A DNA stretch of 64,000 nt, taken from positions 24,362-88,361 of the forward strand of contig NZ_QKWJ01000012.1 in the NCBI RefSeq assembly GCF_003353055.1, written 5' to 3'. The notes under the pieces were generated by a model, which was not told where the DNA came from, made no database searches, and was given only the letters and a program-made list of their open reading frames with translations. The position numbers and the translations under genes were made by a program. This stretch comes from Cupriavidus lacunae. Its GTDB lineage: Bacteria > Pseudomonadota > Gammaproteobacteria > Burkholderiales > Burkholderiaceae. Positions 38,022-49,235 of the stretch are shown here, piece by piece. Position 1 is the stretch's first letter, and each line of letters opens with the position of its first letter.

Positions 38022-38786
38022 TCAGTGCTTGCCGACCAGCGGCACGAACCTGACCGGCAGGATCTGCCTGGTGGAAACGGTGCCATCCGCGGACTTTTCC
38101 ACCAGTAGCAGGTATTGCGTCAGGAACTGGGCGCCCACCGGGATCACCATCCGGCCGCCAGGCTTCAGTTGCCGGATCAGCGGCGGCGGCACGTGGCTGG
38201 CCGCGGCGGTGACGACGATGGCGTCATAGGGCGCGTGCTCGTCCCAGCCGTAGTAGCCGTCGTCGACCTTGCACGCCACCTGCCGGTAGGCCAGCCGCTT
38301 CAGGCGCTCGCAGGCCTCGCGTCCCAGCGGCTCGATGATCTCGATGGTGTATACCGCGCGCGCCAGCCCGGCCAGCACCGCGGCCTGGTAGCCGGAGCCG
38401 GTGCCGATCTCCAGCACGGTGTCGCCAGGCTTGACCATCATCAGGTCAGTCATCAGGGCGACGATATACGGCTGCGAAATAGTCTGGCCATGGCCGATGG
38501 GCAACGGCCGGTTTTCATACGCGTGCGGCTTTTGCGCATCGGGCACGAACTCGTGGCGAGGCACTTGCCCCATCACGGCCATGACGCGCGGGTCGATGGC
38601 ATGCCTGCCGCTCTGGGCTGCGGCACCCGCGGCGACCGTGGCAATCTCCCTGACCATGTCGGCGCGTTGGGGTGCCAGGGCGTCGTCTGCAGCGGCCGGG
38701 CAGAGCCAGGCCGTGGCGGCGATGGCGATGGATGGGAGGAGTGCTGACAGCTTCACGGGTGGGACAGGCAAGGAGCCTACCGTCAT
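38022..38786 (-). CDS. pcm: Protein-L-isoaspartate O-methyltransferase with signal peptide
   Basis: A 254-residue SAM-dependent PCMT that repairs isoaspartyl residues. The fold is complete: MGQVPRHEFVP, then ENRPLPIGHGQTISQPYIVA, the SAM site LEIGTGSGYQAAVLA (about 125-139), DGYYGWDEHAPYDAIVVTAAA and LKPGGRMVIPVG. Unlike cytosolic PCMT it begins with a likely secretion signal (VKLSALLPSIAIAATAWLCPAAADD); starting at the GTG at 38756 makes this cleaner. An exported SAM-enzyme is odd because SAM is cytoplasmic. It may be co-transcribed with the spermidine-synthase-like gene. Confidence 0.88.
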   Translation of the reverse strand: MTVGSLPVPPVKLSALLPSIAIAATAWLCPAAADDALAPQRADMVREIATVAAGAAAQSGRHAIDPRVMAVMGQVPRHEFVPDAQKPHAYENRPLPIGHGQTISQPYIVALMTDLMMVKPGDTVLEIGTGSGYQAAVLAGLARAVYTIEIIEPLGREACERLKRLAYRQVACKVDDGYYGWDEHAPYDAIVVTAAASHVPPPLIRQLKPGGRMVIPVGAQFLTQYLLLVEKSADGTVSTRQILPVRFVPLVGKH

Positions 38787-38886
38787 CGTAGGTCATCGGT
38801 CTGGCTGGTGCAGGCAAGTGACAGACAAGGCGCTTGCCAACCTGTTCGCGGCCAGATCGCCGCCGTCGCCAGTCCCGATCTGCCTG

Positions 38887-41697
38887 TCAGCCCGCGATCA
38901 GCTTGAGGCCGGCGGGCAGCGCCTCGCCAAATACCCGTCCTTCGTCGGCGGCATTGAGTTCCACGACCTCGCGCACCATGGCAATCCAGCTTTGCGGCGC
39001 GTTGGCGGCTTCCAGCCGGCGGACGACGCTGACCCGGGTCTCGTCGGGCAGGTCCCGGGTGCGGTCGCCGGTCATGCGCGCGATCTGCACCGCGGCGAAC
39101 GCAGCCGGCTCGACCTTTTTCCAGTCGAGCGCAAGGATGGTGTCCACCCAGCGCGCGGCGGTCTCGGCCGGCACGACGCTGTGCGCGCTGCCGTAGAACG
39201 GCCGGCGCGCGCCGATGCGGCCCACGGCCCACCAGCCCTGGTTGTTTTCCGATGGCTTGCGCAGGCGGGTCAGCAGCCACTCGGCCAGTTCGATCTTGGC
39301 GTCGGTGGGAATGCGCTCCAGGGAGCCGGCCAGGCGCACCATATCGGCATAGCCGCCCCGGGTGGGACCGGCGGGCTTCTTGTAGCGGGCGCTGCCGGGA
39401 GGCTGCAGGTAGAAGGCCATGTCTTCCAGCAGGCGCAGCTGGGCGCTCTCGTCCAGGCCGCCTGCCGCGCGCCGCCACAGCGTCCACCACTCCGACCAGT
39501 TCTGGCTTTCGTTGACGTACTGGATGCCCTGGTCGTACTGCGACCAGAGCTGTTCCACGCGCCATTCGTCGAGCGGATAGCCGAACCCCGGGCGCACGCA
39601 GTAGCCGGCCAGGTTCAGCCACAGGCGCTCATGGTCGGCAGTGCGCCGCCGCCGCCGGGCGCGCTCCCAGAAGGCGCCGAAGAGCTCGCGCAGCAGGGCG
39701 CTGTCCCACTGCTCGCGCGCGCCCAGCAGCTGCTCCAGCTGCGCCCGCAGCCGCTTGACTTCCTTGGGGCCGACCTCCTGCGAGCGGGCGCCGAAGGTGC
39801 GGTCTATCGCTTCCAGGGCCTGGGGCAGGGACGGGTGCGCCGTGTCCGCCGCGGGCGCCGCCACCGGGGCCTCGTTGCCGCGCAGCTGGAATTCAAGGCG
39901 CCATCGCTGCGAGGCATCGGCAATATTGATGCAGTGGACTTCGAGCGTACCGACCTCAGTCAGCGAGGTGGTGATCTGTACGGGCGTTTCCCGCGGGCCG
40001 CTGGCGCCGCGCGGCTGCACCACGGTGGCGATCGGCGGCAGGCGGACGAAGTCGCCCGTCGACAGGTCGGTCAGCTGGCCCGGCTGGTAGGCCGTATCGG
40101 CGACGGAGGAAACCAGGTGGAACTGCACCGGATGCCCAAGCCGCAAGGCAAAGGTGCGGTCGCTGAGATGGATCTCATGGCCTTCTTCGGTGCCCCGTGG
40201 CAGCAGGCAGATCCCTTGCGGCCCCGACGCGCCATCGTCGAGCATCAGGAAATAGCTGCGCGGCGAGCCGCCACCGATGCGCGGCGCCTGGCCGGCACGC
40301 GCCCGCGCATACGCGACCGCGCCGCGTGCCACGGCAATGTCGGGATCGGCGTTGTGCAGGACATGCAGCGGCGCGCCGCGCCAGCTGCCCAGCGTATCGG
40401 CGATGCGGCCGGCCAGGGCTTGCGCGCGGAACACGCCGCCGTTGAGCAGCAGGGTGTCTGGCACCGGCAGCGCGTCATCCTGCGCGGGTGGCGCATCCAG
40501 TGCCGCCCGCGACTGCGCGGCGTGCTGCCCCAGGAAGGCGGCAACGTGCCGGGTCACGGCCGGGTCGGATGCATACGGCAGGCCGAACTCGATGATGGCG
40601 CCGCGCGCGCGGCCGGGCCTTTCGCTGGCAGGCACCCTGGGGAAGAAGCCGTCGACGACAAGCTGCTCGACTTCCTGCCGCGTCACTTCCACCGACCGTG
40701 CGCCGCCGATCAGTTTTGAGCCCGCGCCCAGCAGGGTCACCATGACCGAGTCCGGTGCCTGCGCGCTCAGCAGTTGTTCCTTGGCGGCGCGGCAGCGCGC
40801 GACCAGCTGCGACAGGCTGGCCGCCGACAGGCGTGCCTGCGCCTGCGCGCCGGACCCGAGGCGTGCTTCGACCAGATGCGCCAGGCCCAGATCCATGTTG
40901 TCGCCGCCGAGCATCAGGTGGTTGCCCACGCCGATGCGGGTCAGCTGCGGCTGGCCGTCCTGCATCTCTACGCGGATCAGGGTGAGGTCGGTGGTACCGC
41001 CGCCTACGTCGCAGATCAGCACCAGGCGGGTTTGCGCCAGGTCCTTGTCCAGGGTCTGGCGATGGTGGAACAGCCAGTCGTAGAGCGCGGCCTGCGGTTC
41101 TTCGAGCAGGCGCAGGGCGGGCAGCCCGGCCAGGCGTGCGGCCTCCAGCGTCAGCGCACGCGCGCCTTCGTCGAACGAGGCGGGCACGGTGAGGACCACG
41201 TCCTGGTTTTCGAGCCGGGCATCGGGAAAACGGTGGTTCCATGCCGCGCACACATAGCCAAGGTAGCTCGCGCTGGCGACCACCGGCGAGATCTTGTCGA
41301 GGTCGTCGTCCCCGCCCCATGGCAGGATGGGCGCGGTGCGGTCGACCGACGCATGCGACAGCCAGCTCTTTGCGCTGGCCACGAGACGCCCGGGCACCTG
41401 CGCGCCGAGCGTCGCGGCCAGGCGGCCGAACACGGTCCGCCGCGCGGCCGCGCTGGCGGCGGATTGCCAGGGCAGCTGCAGGTCATCGCCGCTGAGCTCG
41501 CCCGGCGCCGCGTGGTAGCGCACCGAGGGCAGCAGGGGGCGGGCCGCGACCTCGCCCGGGCTGACCAGCTGGTCGATATCGAAGACGCGGATGTCGTCGG
41601 ATCCGGCCTTCGCATAGGCGACGACCGTATTGCTGGTGCCAAGGTCGATGCCGACGACGTATTGCCTGGTCGTCGGCCCGCCCGTTTGCTCAGGCAT
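38887..41697 (-). CDS. Hsp70/DnaK-family protein (DUF3731 type)
   Basis: A 936-residue Hsp70-family ATPase domain protein, longer than DnaK. The nucleotide-binding fold is clear: YVVGIDLGTSNTVVAY (phosphate 1), LVLICDVGGGTTDLTLIR (phosphate 2) and a late DTLLLNGGVFRAQALAGRIAD adenosine segment. The C-terminal region is not DnaK's substrate domain; it is a DUF3731-like helical region. The start at 41697 overlaps the upstream Hsp70 gene by 8 bases; 41715 is possible. This protein, its neighbour and DUF2760 form a conserved three-gene unit of unknown client. Confidence 0.87.
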   Translation of the reverse strand: MPEQTGGPTTRQYVVGIDLGTSNTVVAYAKAGSDDIRVFDIDQLVSPGEVAARPLLPSVRYHAAPGELSGDDLQLPWQSAASAAARRTVFGRLAATLGAQVPGRLVASAKSWLSHASVDRTAPILPWGGDDDLDKISPVVASASYLGYVCAAWNHRFPDARLENQDVVLTVPASFDEGARALTLEAARLAGLPALRLLEEPQAALYDWLFHHRQTLDKDLAQTRLVLICDVGGGTTDLTLIRVEMQDGQPQLTRIGVGNHLMLGGDNMDLGLAHLVEARLGSGAQAQARLSAASLSQLVARCRAAKEQLLSAQAPDSVMVTLLGAGSKLIGGARSVEVTRQEVEQLVVDGFFPRVPASERPGRARGAIIEFGLPYASDPAVTRHVAAFLGQHAAQSRAALDAPPAQDDALPVPDTLLLNGGVFRAQALAGRIADTLGSWRGAPLHVLHNADPDIAVARGAVAYARARAGQAPRIGGGSPRSYFLMLDDGASGPQGICLLPRGTEEGHEIHLSDRTFALRLGHPVQFHLVSSVADTAYQPGQLTDLSTGDFVRLPPIATVVQPRGASGPRETPVQITTSLTEVGTLEVHCINIADASQRWRLEFQLRGNEAPVAAPAADTAHPSLPQALEAIDRTFGARSQEVGPKEVKRLRAQLEQLLGAREQWDSALLRELFGAFWERARRRRRTADHERLWLNLAGYCVRPGFGYPLDEWRVEQLWSQYDQGIQYVNESQNWSEWWTLWRRAAGGLDESAQLRLLEDMAFYLQPPGSARYKKPAGPTRGGYADMVRLAGSLERIPTDAKIELAEWLLTRLRKPSENNQGWWAVGRIGARRPFYGSAHSVVPAETAARWVDTILALDWKKVEPAAFAAVQIARMTGDRTRDLPDETRVSVVRRLEAANAPQSWIAMVREVVELNAADEGRVFGEALPAGLKLIAG

Positions 41698-43537
41698 CGG
41701 CGCTGCCGCGCACATCGAACTCGACCTTCCAGCGCTCGCCGCTGGCTCGGGGCACGGCTTCGAGTTCCAGGGTGCCGGTCTCGGTCACCCGCGCATGCAG
41801 CCTGACCGGTACCACTTCACCCGCGGTGCGGCCTTCGGCGGGCAGGGTTGCCTGGATTTCTTCCAGCTCCTGCAATTCCTCCGGCCCCCAGAAATCCAGC
41901 AGGGTGCCGACCTGGTCCTGGCGGCGCACCGACGAGCCAAAGAAGCGGAAGTGCACGGGTTCGCCCACCACCAGGCCGAATTCCTGCGGCGGCAGTTCGG
42001 CGTCGGTGCCTTCTTCCATGCCGAACGGCGCCACGCACAGGGCCTGGATCGGCGGTTCGAAGCCAGGCACGGCGGGCATCGACGATTCCACGGCGATATA
42101 GTAAGCGCGCGCGGTGCCGCCACGAATCCGCACCCCCTTGCCGCGCCGCACGTAGCCGTAGTAAGCGGCGCCGCGTGCCACGGCCAGGTCCAGCTCCGCG
42201 CCGTCAAGCAGTCGGGCCGGGGTCGCGCTTTCCGCGGCCAGCCAGCCGTTGAGTGTCTGCAGGATGCGCTCTGCTAGCAGGCCTGACTTGAACACGCCGC
42301 CATTGAACAGGACGGCGGTCGGGTGCAGGAAGGTCGCGCCTTCCGGCTGTGCGCTCTGCATGCCTTCGACTTCGGCCAGCGCCGCCACCTGGCGGCCCAG
42401 GAACGCGGCCAGGTGCCGCGTGACGGCGGCATCCTGCGCATAGGGCAGGCCCAACTGCGTCAGGCCGACGCGGGCCCGGCTCACCGGGCGGGCCGAGGCC
42501 TCGACTTGCGGGAAGAACCCTTCCAGGATGGTCTGGGTCAGCTCGGCGCGGGTCAGGTCCGTGCGGATCGAGCCGCCGATCAGCTTGGAGCCGCGGCTGG
42601 GCACGACCAGCGGCACGGTATCCGTGGTCGGGTCGGTCAGCAGCGTTTCCTTGGCCGCGCGGCAGGCATAGGTCAGCGCGCGCAGTTGCCACGGGTCGGC
42701 CTGCGTGCCCTGGGCGGCCAGCTTGCGCGCCACCACGTGGGCCAGCGCCAGGTCCATGTTGTCGCCGCCAAGCAGGATATGGTCGCCGACCGCAATGCGA
42801 TGCAGTTCAAGGTTGCCGTCGCGCTCGATCACGGCGATCAGCGACAGGTCGGTGGTGCCGCCGCCGACGTCAACGACGAGGATGATGTCGCCGACCTTTA
42901 CCTGCTTGCGCCATTGGCCGCCGCTCTTCTGGATCCAGCTATAGAGCGCTGCCTGGGGTTCCTCGAGCAGGGTCATGCGGGCATAGCCGGCCGCGGCGGC
43001 CGCCTCGGCCGTCAGTTCGCGCGCGGCCGGGTCGAACGATGCGGGAATCGTCACGGTGACGTCCTGCTCGCCGAATGGCGCTTCGGGGTGGGCCTGGTCC
43101 CAGGCCTCACGCAGGTGCGTCAGGTAACGCACCGAAGCCTCGAGCGGCGAGACGCGCGGCACCTCGGGCGGCGCGTCGTTGGGCAGGATCGGCGAGCGGC
43201 GGTCGACGCCGGGATGACACAGCCAGCTCTTGGCGCTCGACACCAGGCGGATCGGCGTGGCCGCGCCGCGGCTGCGCGCCAGCTCGCCCACGGCGAAGTC
43301 GCGCTCGGCGTTCCACGGCAGCCGCAGGTCGCCCGGGGCGAGTTCGCTGGCGTGCGGCAGGTACAGGAAGGAGGGCAGCAGGTCGAGGTCTTCGATGGCC
43401 CCCGGCGCGGTCAGTTGCGTGATGGGCAGCACCGCCTGGCTGGTCTTTTCGCCATCGCTGGCGGCTAGGTCGACGTAGGAAACGGCGCTGTGCGTGGTGC
43501 CCAGGTCGATGCCGATGGCATAGCGTGCTTCGCTCAT
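41690..43537 (-). CDS. Hsp70/DnaK-family protein, second paralog
   Basis: A 615-residue Hsp70-like ATPase: YAIGIDLGTTHSAVSYVDL, ILVVDVGGGTTDLSLIAV, VLFNGGVFKSGLLAERIL. A C-terminal beta-rich part (LVVGEPVHFRFFGSSV, ending KVEFDVRGSADA) replaces the DnaK substrate-binding lid. It is the middle gene of a three-gene unit; its start at 43537 overlaps the DUF2760 stop and its stop overlaps the next Hsp70. No DnaJ or GrpE gene is nearby. Confidence 0.88.
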   Translation of the reverse strand: MSEARYAIGIDLGTTHSAVSYVDLAASDGEKTSQAVLPITQLTAPGAIEDLDLLPSFLYLPHASELAPGDLRLPWNAERDFAVGELARSRGAATPIRLVSSAKSWLCHPGVDRRSPILPNDAPPEVPRVSPLEASVRYLTHLREAWDQAHPEAPFGEQDVTVTIPASFDPAARELTAEAAAAAGYARMTLLEEPQAALYSWIQKSGGQWRKQVKVGDIILVVDVGGGTTDLSLIAVIERDGNLELHRIAVGDHILLGGDNMDLALAHVVARKLAAQGTQADPWQLRALTYACRAAKETLLTDPTTDTVPLVVPSRGSKLIGGSIRTDLTRAELTQTILEGFFPQVEASARPVSRARVGLTQLGLPYAQDAAVTRHLAAFLGRQVAALAEVEGMQSAQPEGATFLHPTAVLFNGGVFKSGLLAERILQTLNGWLAAESATPARLLDGAELDLAVARGAAYYGYVRRGKGVRIRGGTARAYYIAVESSMPAVPGFEPPIQALCVAPFGMEEGTDAELPPQEFGLVVGEPVHFRFFGSSVRRQDQVGTLLDFWGPEELQELEEIQATLPAEGRTAGEVVPVRLHARVTETGTLELEAVPRASGERWKVEFDVRGSADA

Positions 43538-44124
43538 AGCTCCACCTCGGCGGGGGCGATCACCGTGGCGTCATGGCGCTCGGCCACGCGCGGCAGGCGT
43601 ACCTCCGCGACCTTCCAGCCGCGGTGGCTGATGCTGCCGTGGAACGGCGCGCTGCCGACCACATTCCCGGTCAGGCGGATGGCGCTGGCGTCGAAGCCGT
43701 CGGCCAGCGTCACGCGGCTGCCCTCGGCTTCCTCGCGCACCGGCCGGATGGTGAAATGCTCGCGCAGCACCGCGCGGCAGCCATCGTGCACCAGGCGGGC
43801 GGCGGCGCCGATATCCGCGTCGGAATAGCGCGCGACGTCTTCCTCGACGAAGTCGACAAAGCGTGCGTCGCGCTGGAGCAAGCCCAGCAACTGAAGCGCT
43901 GCCACCGGGCTGGCTTCTTTCAGCATGGGTGCGGCAGCTTCCGCCACCGGGGCGGGTGCAGGTGCAGGTGCAGGTGCAGGTGCGGATACCGGCGCCGGGG
44001 CGAATCCCTCACCGTCCCGCAGCCGCTTGACGCTGGCTGCGAGTTCGCGGTTGCCAAGGATGGCGAAGAAGGTGCCCAGGGCAAGCGAGACCCTGCCGAA
44101 GAAAGATAGGTTCGAGTCAGTCAT
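43534..44124 (-). CDS. DUF2760 protein
   Basis: A 196-residue protein recognisable as DUF2760: SFFGRVSLALGTFFAILGNRELAASV at the N-terminus and a C-terminal beta region (AIRLTGNVVGSAPFHGSISHRGWKVAEVRLP). Between them is an Ala/Pro linker (43957-43986) encoded by a GCAGGT-type hexanucleotide repeat. DUF2760 is regularly found next to the paired Hsp70-like genes and is probably their partner. It leads the operon; the start is 56 bp from the end of the sigma factor gene. Confidence 0.88.
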   Translation of the reverse strand: MTDSNLSFFGRVSLALGTFFAILGNRELAASVKRLRDGEGFAPAPVSAPAPAPAPAPAPVAEAAAPMLKEASPVAALQLLGLLQRDARFVDFVEEDVARYSDADIGAAARLVHDGCRAVLREHFTIRPVREEAEGSRVTLADGFDASAIRLTGNVVGSAPFHGSISHRGWKVAEVRLPRVAERHDATVIAPAEVEL

Positions 44125-44180
44125 CCAAACGCTCCTGTCTGCTCTGTGTCAGTCGGCCAATCTGCGATTGCCGGCAAGCA

Positions 44181-46148
<1,968 letters not shown>

Positions 46149-46466
46149 CTACAACTGTTTCCTTCGTGCATCGCGTGTCGACGGCAGTGCGCACGATGGC
46201 GTGCGTTATCGGACCTGCTGTCAAGGCTCGCGGGGGGTCTCGGTGGGGCGAGGGACAAAACCGGACGCCGCGACCGTTTGAATAGGGGCCGTGTATTCTA
46301 CAGCCATTGGTGCGTCGCAGCAGGTCGAATGGTGGTGATTTCGGGGTGACGAACAGGCCTGGGAGGTCGGAATTCGTGTTTTTGAGGCGAAAAAAGCCCC
46401 GAAATGGCGGAAATTGCTAGTCGCGATGGGCCGGCCCCCAACCCCGGATGCAGCGCAAGTGCCGCC
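46149..46466. other. 318-bp intergenic region upstream of rpoD
   Basis: This lies between the rpoD start and the lrp stop, so it must hold the rpoD promoter. A TTGACA occurs on the minus strand at 46219-46224, but no matching -10 at 16-18 bp is convincing. No coding frame with family features is seen. Confidence 0.5.
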
Positions 46467-46925
46467 TCAGGCATAGTCGAGCGGCAGGGCCGTGGTGTAT
46501 TTGATCTGCTCCATGGCAAAACTGGAGCTGACGTCGGCCAGTTCCGCCCCCTGGATCAGTTTCTTGTAGACACGGTCGTAGGCGGCGATATCGGGCACCA
46601 CCACGCGCAGCAGGTAATCCGTGTCGCCGGCCATGCGATAGAACTCTGTCACTTCCGGGATCGACGATACCAGGCCGTGGAACTGCTTGAGCCAGTTCAC
46701 GTTGTGCTGGCTGGTCCGGACCGACACAAAGACGGTGACGCCGGCATTGAGCTTGCCGGCGTCGAGCAGCGCCACGCGCTTGCGGATCAGGCCGGCCTCT
46801 TCCAGCTTCTGGATGCGGCGCCAGCATGGCGTCGAGCTCAGCCCGACCCGTTCCCCGATTTCCGCCACCGGCACGGTGGCGTCTTCCTGCAGGATGGCAA
46901 GGATCTGTTTGTCGTAGCGGTCCAT
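46467..46925 (-). CDS. Lrp/AsnC-family transcriptional regulator
   Basis: A 152-residue regulator: N-terminal winged helix (MDRYDKQILAILQEDATVPV, then AEIGERVGLSSTPCWRRIQKLEE) and a C-terminal RAM ligand-binding domain (VTVFVSVRTSQHNVNWLKQF, ending EQIKYTTALPL). It is 59 bp downstream of the thiol dioxygenase gene on the same strand and may be co-transcribed and regulate it; some Lrp members (DecR/CyuR type) sense cysteine. The ligand is unproven. Confidence 0.9.
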   Translation of the reverse strand: MDRYDKQILAILQEDATVPVAEIGERVGLSSTPCWRRIQKLEEAGLIRKRVALLDAGKLNAGVTVFVSVRTSQHNVNWLKQFHGLVSSIPEVTEFYRMAGDTDYLLRVVVPDIAAYDRVYKKLIQGAELADVSSSFAMEQIKYTTALPLDYA

Positions 46926-46984
46926 GGCACGTAGCGGTCAGGTGAGGGTGGGGCGACGCCCGCCCGCAGCGCTGCGCGCGGCGG

Positions 46985-47560
46985 CTAGACGTCGGCGGTG
47001 GGCACCAGCAGGTTCACGCCGGTAGCAATATGGTCGCGGCTGACGCCATAGAGATGCAGGGACACGGCGATATCGTCGCTGGCATTGCCCAGTGCATGGA
47101 TGTGCTGCAGCCCGCCCGGCACGCTGAAGGTATCGCCGGCCGCGCGCTCGACGGTATTGGTATGGCGCGCGTGCCGGCTGGCGGCATCCCACTGGTAGTG
47201 CTGCTCGGTCATCGTGCCGCGCAGCACGCGGTAGGCGCACCAGGTGCGATGGCCGTGCACGGGGCTCGCCTGCCCGGGGCGCCAGACCAACACCATCGCC
47301 GAGAAGCGTTCCAGCGGATCGCCATAGACCAGGTGGCGGGTATAGGTATCCGGCGAGCCTTGCAGGGCGCCCGGCGGCAAGGCGGCAAGCAGGGTGTCGG
47401 TGTCTGGCAGGTGTGAAGCAATGTGGCTGCCCACCATGCGCGCGCTGTTGGCGAAAATGGCTGCGAGGTCCAGCGCCAGCTGGTCCAGCGGTGCGGCCGG
47501 CAGCGCCAGGGGAGGCGTATTGGCCGAACGCGCGGCAGTGAGGGGGGGTGCGGTTTGCAT
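46985..47560 (-). CDS. Cysteine-dioxygenase-type thiol dioxygenase
   Basis: A 191-residue type I cysteine dioxygenase/3-mercaptopropionate dioxygenase-like cupin. The iron-binding His triad is visible: PVHGHRTW (two His) and GLQHIHALGN (third). It oxidises a small thiol to a sulfinate; which thiol depends on an Arg/Gln pocket residue that I cannot assign. The upstream 201-bp gap is AT-rich (TATCATAAATAAAC on the minus strand) and likely holds its promoter; a GGAGC-type site precedes the start at 47560. Lrp is the next gene. Confidence 0.85.
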   Translation of the reverse strand: MQTAPPLTAARSANTPPLALPAAPLDQLALDLAAIFANSARMVGSHIASHLPDTDTLLAALPPGALQGSPDTYTRHLVYGDPLERFSAMVLVWRPGQASPVHGHRTWCAYRVLRGTMTEQHYQWDAASRHARHTNTVERAAGDTFSVPGGLQHIHALGNASDDIAVSLHLYGVSRDHIATGVNLLVPTADV

Positions 47561-47761
47561 GGCGGGCTCCGTCGGCTTGTTTTTGTTTATTTATGATATT
47601 GGCGGGCCTGGAGCACATGCATGCAAATTTTCCTTCCTGGTTGGCCGGAATTGTAATGGCATTCCTAAAAAATATCGATTCGTAGAATGGAATGCTCAAA
47701 TCGTGCCGGAAACGAGGCGAAGGGGCCGATGCCGGCCATGGCGCGGGAAGCGCCGGCCCTG

Positions 47762-48523
47762 CTAGCCGCCCTGGTCCTTGGGCCAGAAGGTAATGAGGAT
47801 ATTGGAAGGGGCGACGCCGTTGGTGTCGCGGGGCAGCGGGTCGGATCGCTGCACCGCGCGCAGCACGGCGTTGTCCCAGCCGGCATTGCCGCTTGACTTG
47901 GCAAGGCGGGTGGACAGCAGCGAGCCGTCCGGCGCCATGCTCACGGCCACCACCGCCGGCGGATTGCCGGGGACGTCTTCGTTGAAGATGATGTTCGGCT
48001 TGACCCGCTGCCGCACGCGCTCGGCATAGCCGGATGAAGCCTTTGCGGAGGCGCCGGAGCCGGTCCCGGCGTTGGCCGCGGCGCTTGTGCCGCCCGCCTG
48101 CGCCCGCAACCGTGCCAGTTCGCTCTGGCGCTGGGCGTTGCTGGCCTGGCGCTGTGCTTCCATTGCCTTGCGTTGCGCATCCTCCTTGCGGGCGGCTTCG
48201 GCGCGCGCCTGGCTCTCGCGCTGCCGCGCCTGCGCTTGCTCGCGTGCGGCAAGCTCGGCCTTGCGCTGCTTTTCCTGCAGCGAGATATCGGCCTCTTCCT
48301 CTTCGACCGGCTTTGGCGCTGGCCTGATTGCCGGCTCCGGGGTTGCGGCTTCGGGGATGGGTTCCCACAACTCGGCCGCGACACCCTCCGGCGCCGCGCT
48401 GTGCCAGCGCACGCCGTAATAGAGCAGGACGCCCAGCAGCAGGTGCATGAGCAAGGCCAGCAGGAAGCACGTCAGCGTGCCCCGCTCACGCACGGGCTGG
48501 TAGGGATAGGCAGCGGTCTGCAT
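47762..48523 (-). CDS. tolA: TolA/TonB-type envelope-spanning protein
   Basis: A 253-residue protein with an N-terminal membrane helix (TLTCFLLALLMHLLLGVLLYYG), a long Ala/Glu/Arg/Gln coiled rod (about 70-165: KQRKAELAAREQAQARQRES) and a C-terminal TonB-fold domain (ERVRQRVKPNIIFNEDVPGN, then LPRDTNGVAPSNILITFWPKD). This is the TolA architecture. No tolQ, tolR, tolB or pal is adjacent, so it may be a paralog. The start at 48523 is 43 bp from the preceding membrane gene. Confidence 0.85.
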   Translation of the reverse strand: MQTAAYPYQPVRERGTLTCFLLALLMHLLLGVLLYYGVRWHSAAPEGVAAELWEPIPEAATPEPAIRPAPKPVEEEEADISLQEKQRKAELAAREQAQARQRESQARAEAARKEDAQRKAMEAQRQASNAQRQSELARLRAQAGGTSAAANAGTGSGASAKASSGYAERVRQRVKPNIIFNEDVPGNPPAVVAVSMAPDGSLLSTRLAKSSGNAGWDNAVLRAVQRSDPLPRDTNGVAPSNILITFWPKDQGG

Positions 48524-48566
48524 GGATCAGGCACCGTGCCGCTGTTCGCTGCCGGGCTCCTGCTTC

Positions 48567-49079
48567 CTATGCGCCGGCAGGCACATCAGCGTGCCGCTCC
48601 AGTTTCAGGTACGAGTCGGCCGCAACCAGGCCGAACACGATGTGGGCAATGGCGGTCACCCAGCCTCGCGCTTCGGCAAACCATGGGAAGACGGCGGTCA
48701 TGCCGTAAAAGTTCACCAGCAACAAGCCCAGGCCGAAAAGCGCCCCCACCACCGAGGCCATGCCGACGCTCGAATCGAAATGGAAGGGTGCCATGATCGT
48801 CGCCAGGATCAGCGCGAACACGACAGAGAGCGCGAAGTGGACCACCACGGCTGCCAGCAGCACGCTCACCTGGAAGGTGGCAGGTTGCGCCAGCACATCC
48901 GGGCCGAGCAGGATGGCGCCGATCATGGTCAGCGTCTTCCAGACACTGGCCCCCATCAACATGGCCGCCAGCAGGTCTAACACCAGGAATACCAGCCCGG
49001 CGACGAGGCCCGCCAGCGCCGCCGCACGCCAGTCCGGCCACCGGTGCGTGTAGCGATGCGATTGCATATGAAGTTCCAT
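48567..49079 (-). CDS. Hypothetical inner-membrane protein, four helices
   Basis: A 170-residue protein with about four membrane helices (AALAGLVAGLVFLVLDLLAAMLMG, then VSVLLAAVVVHFALSVVFALILA, and others). The start at 49079 has an excellent AAAGGAGGATGTC site on the minus strand and is better than the longer reading from 49109. No family is recognised with confidence. It precedes tolA on the same strand but is not obviously linked. Confidence 0.72.
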   Translation of the reverse strand: MELHMQSHRYTHRWPDWRAAALAGLVAGLVFLVLDLLAAMLMGASVWKTLTMIGAILLGPDVLAQPATFQVSVLLAAVVVHFALSVVFALILATIMAPFHFDSSVGMASVVGALFGLGLLLVNFYGMTAVFPWFAEARGWVTAIAHIVFGLVAADSYLKLERHADVPAGA

Positions 49080-49235
49080 GACATCCTCCTTTGATGCGGC
49101 AGAAACCAAAGCCGCGTTCCAAGGCGCAACTTCATTCTATGGGGTGCAACCGCATCAACCAAGCGCAGTAAACGCTGAAAAGCATCGAGCGGGTGTGGTC
49201 GGGTGCCCGTGTCTCGTCAAAGCCCCACAGCGGCG

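Noticed and set aside
38401..40719. 772-residue plus-strand frame over pcm and hsp70
   Set aside because: Antisense shadow; no start signal or domain.
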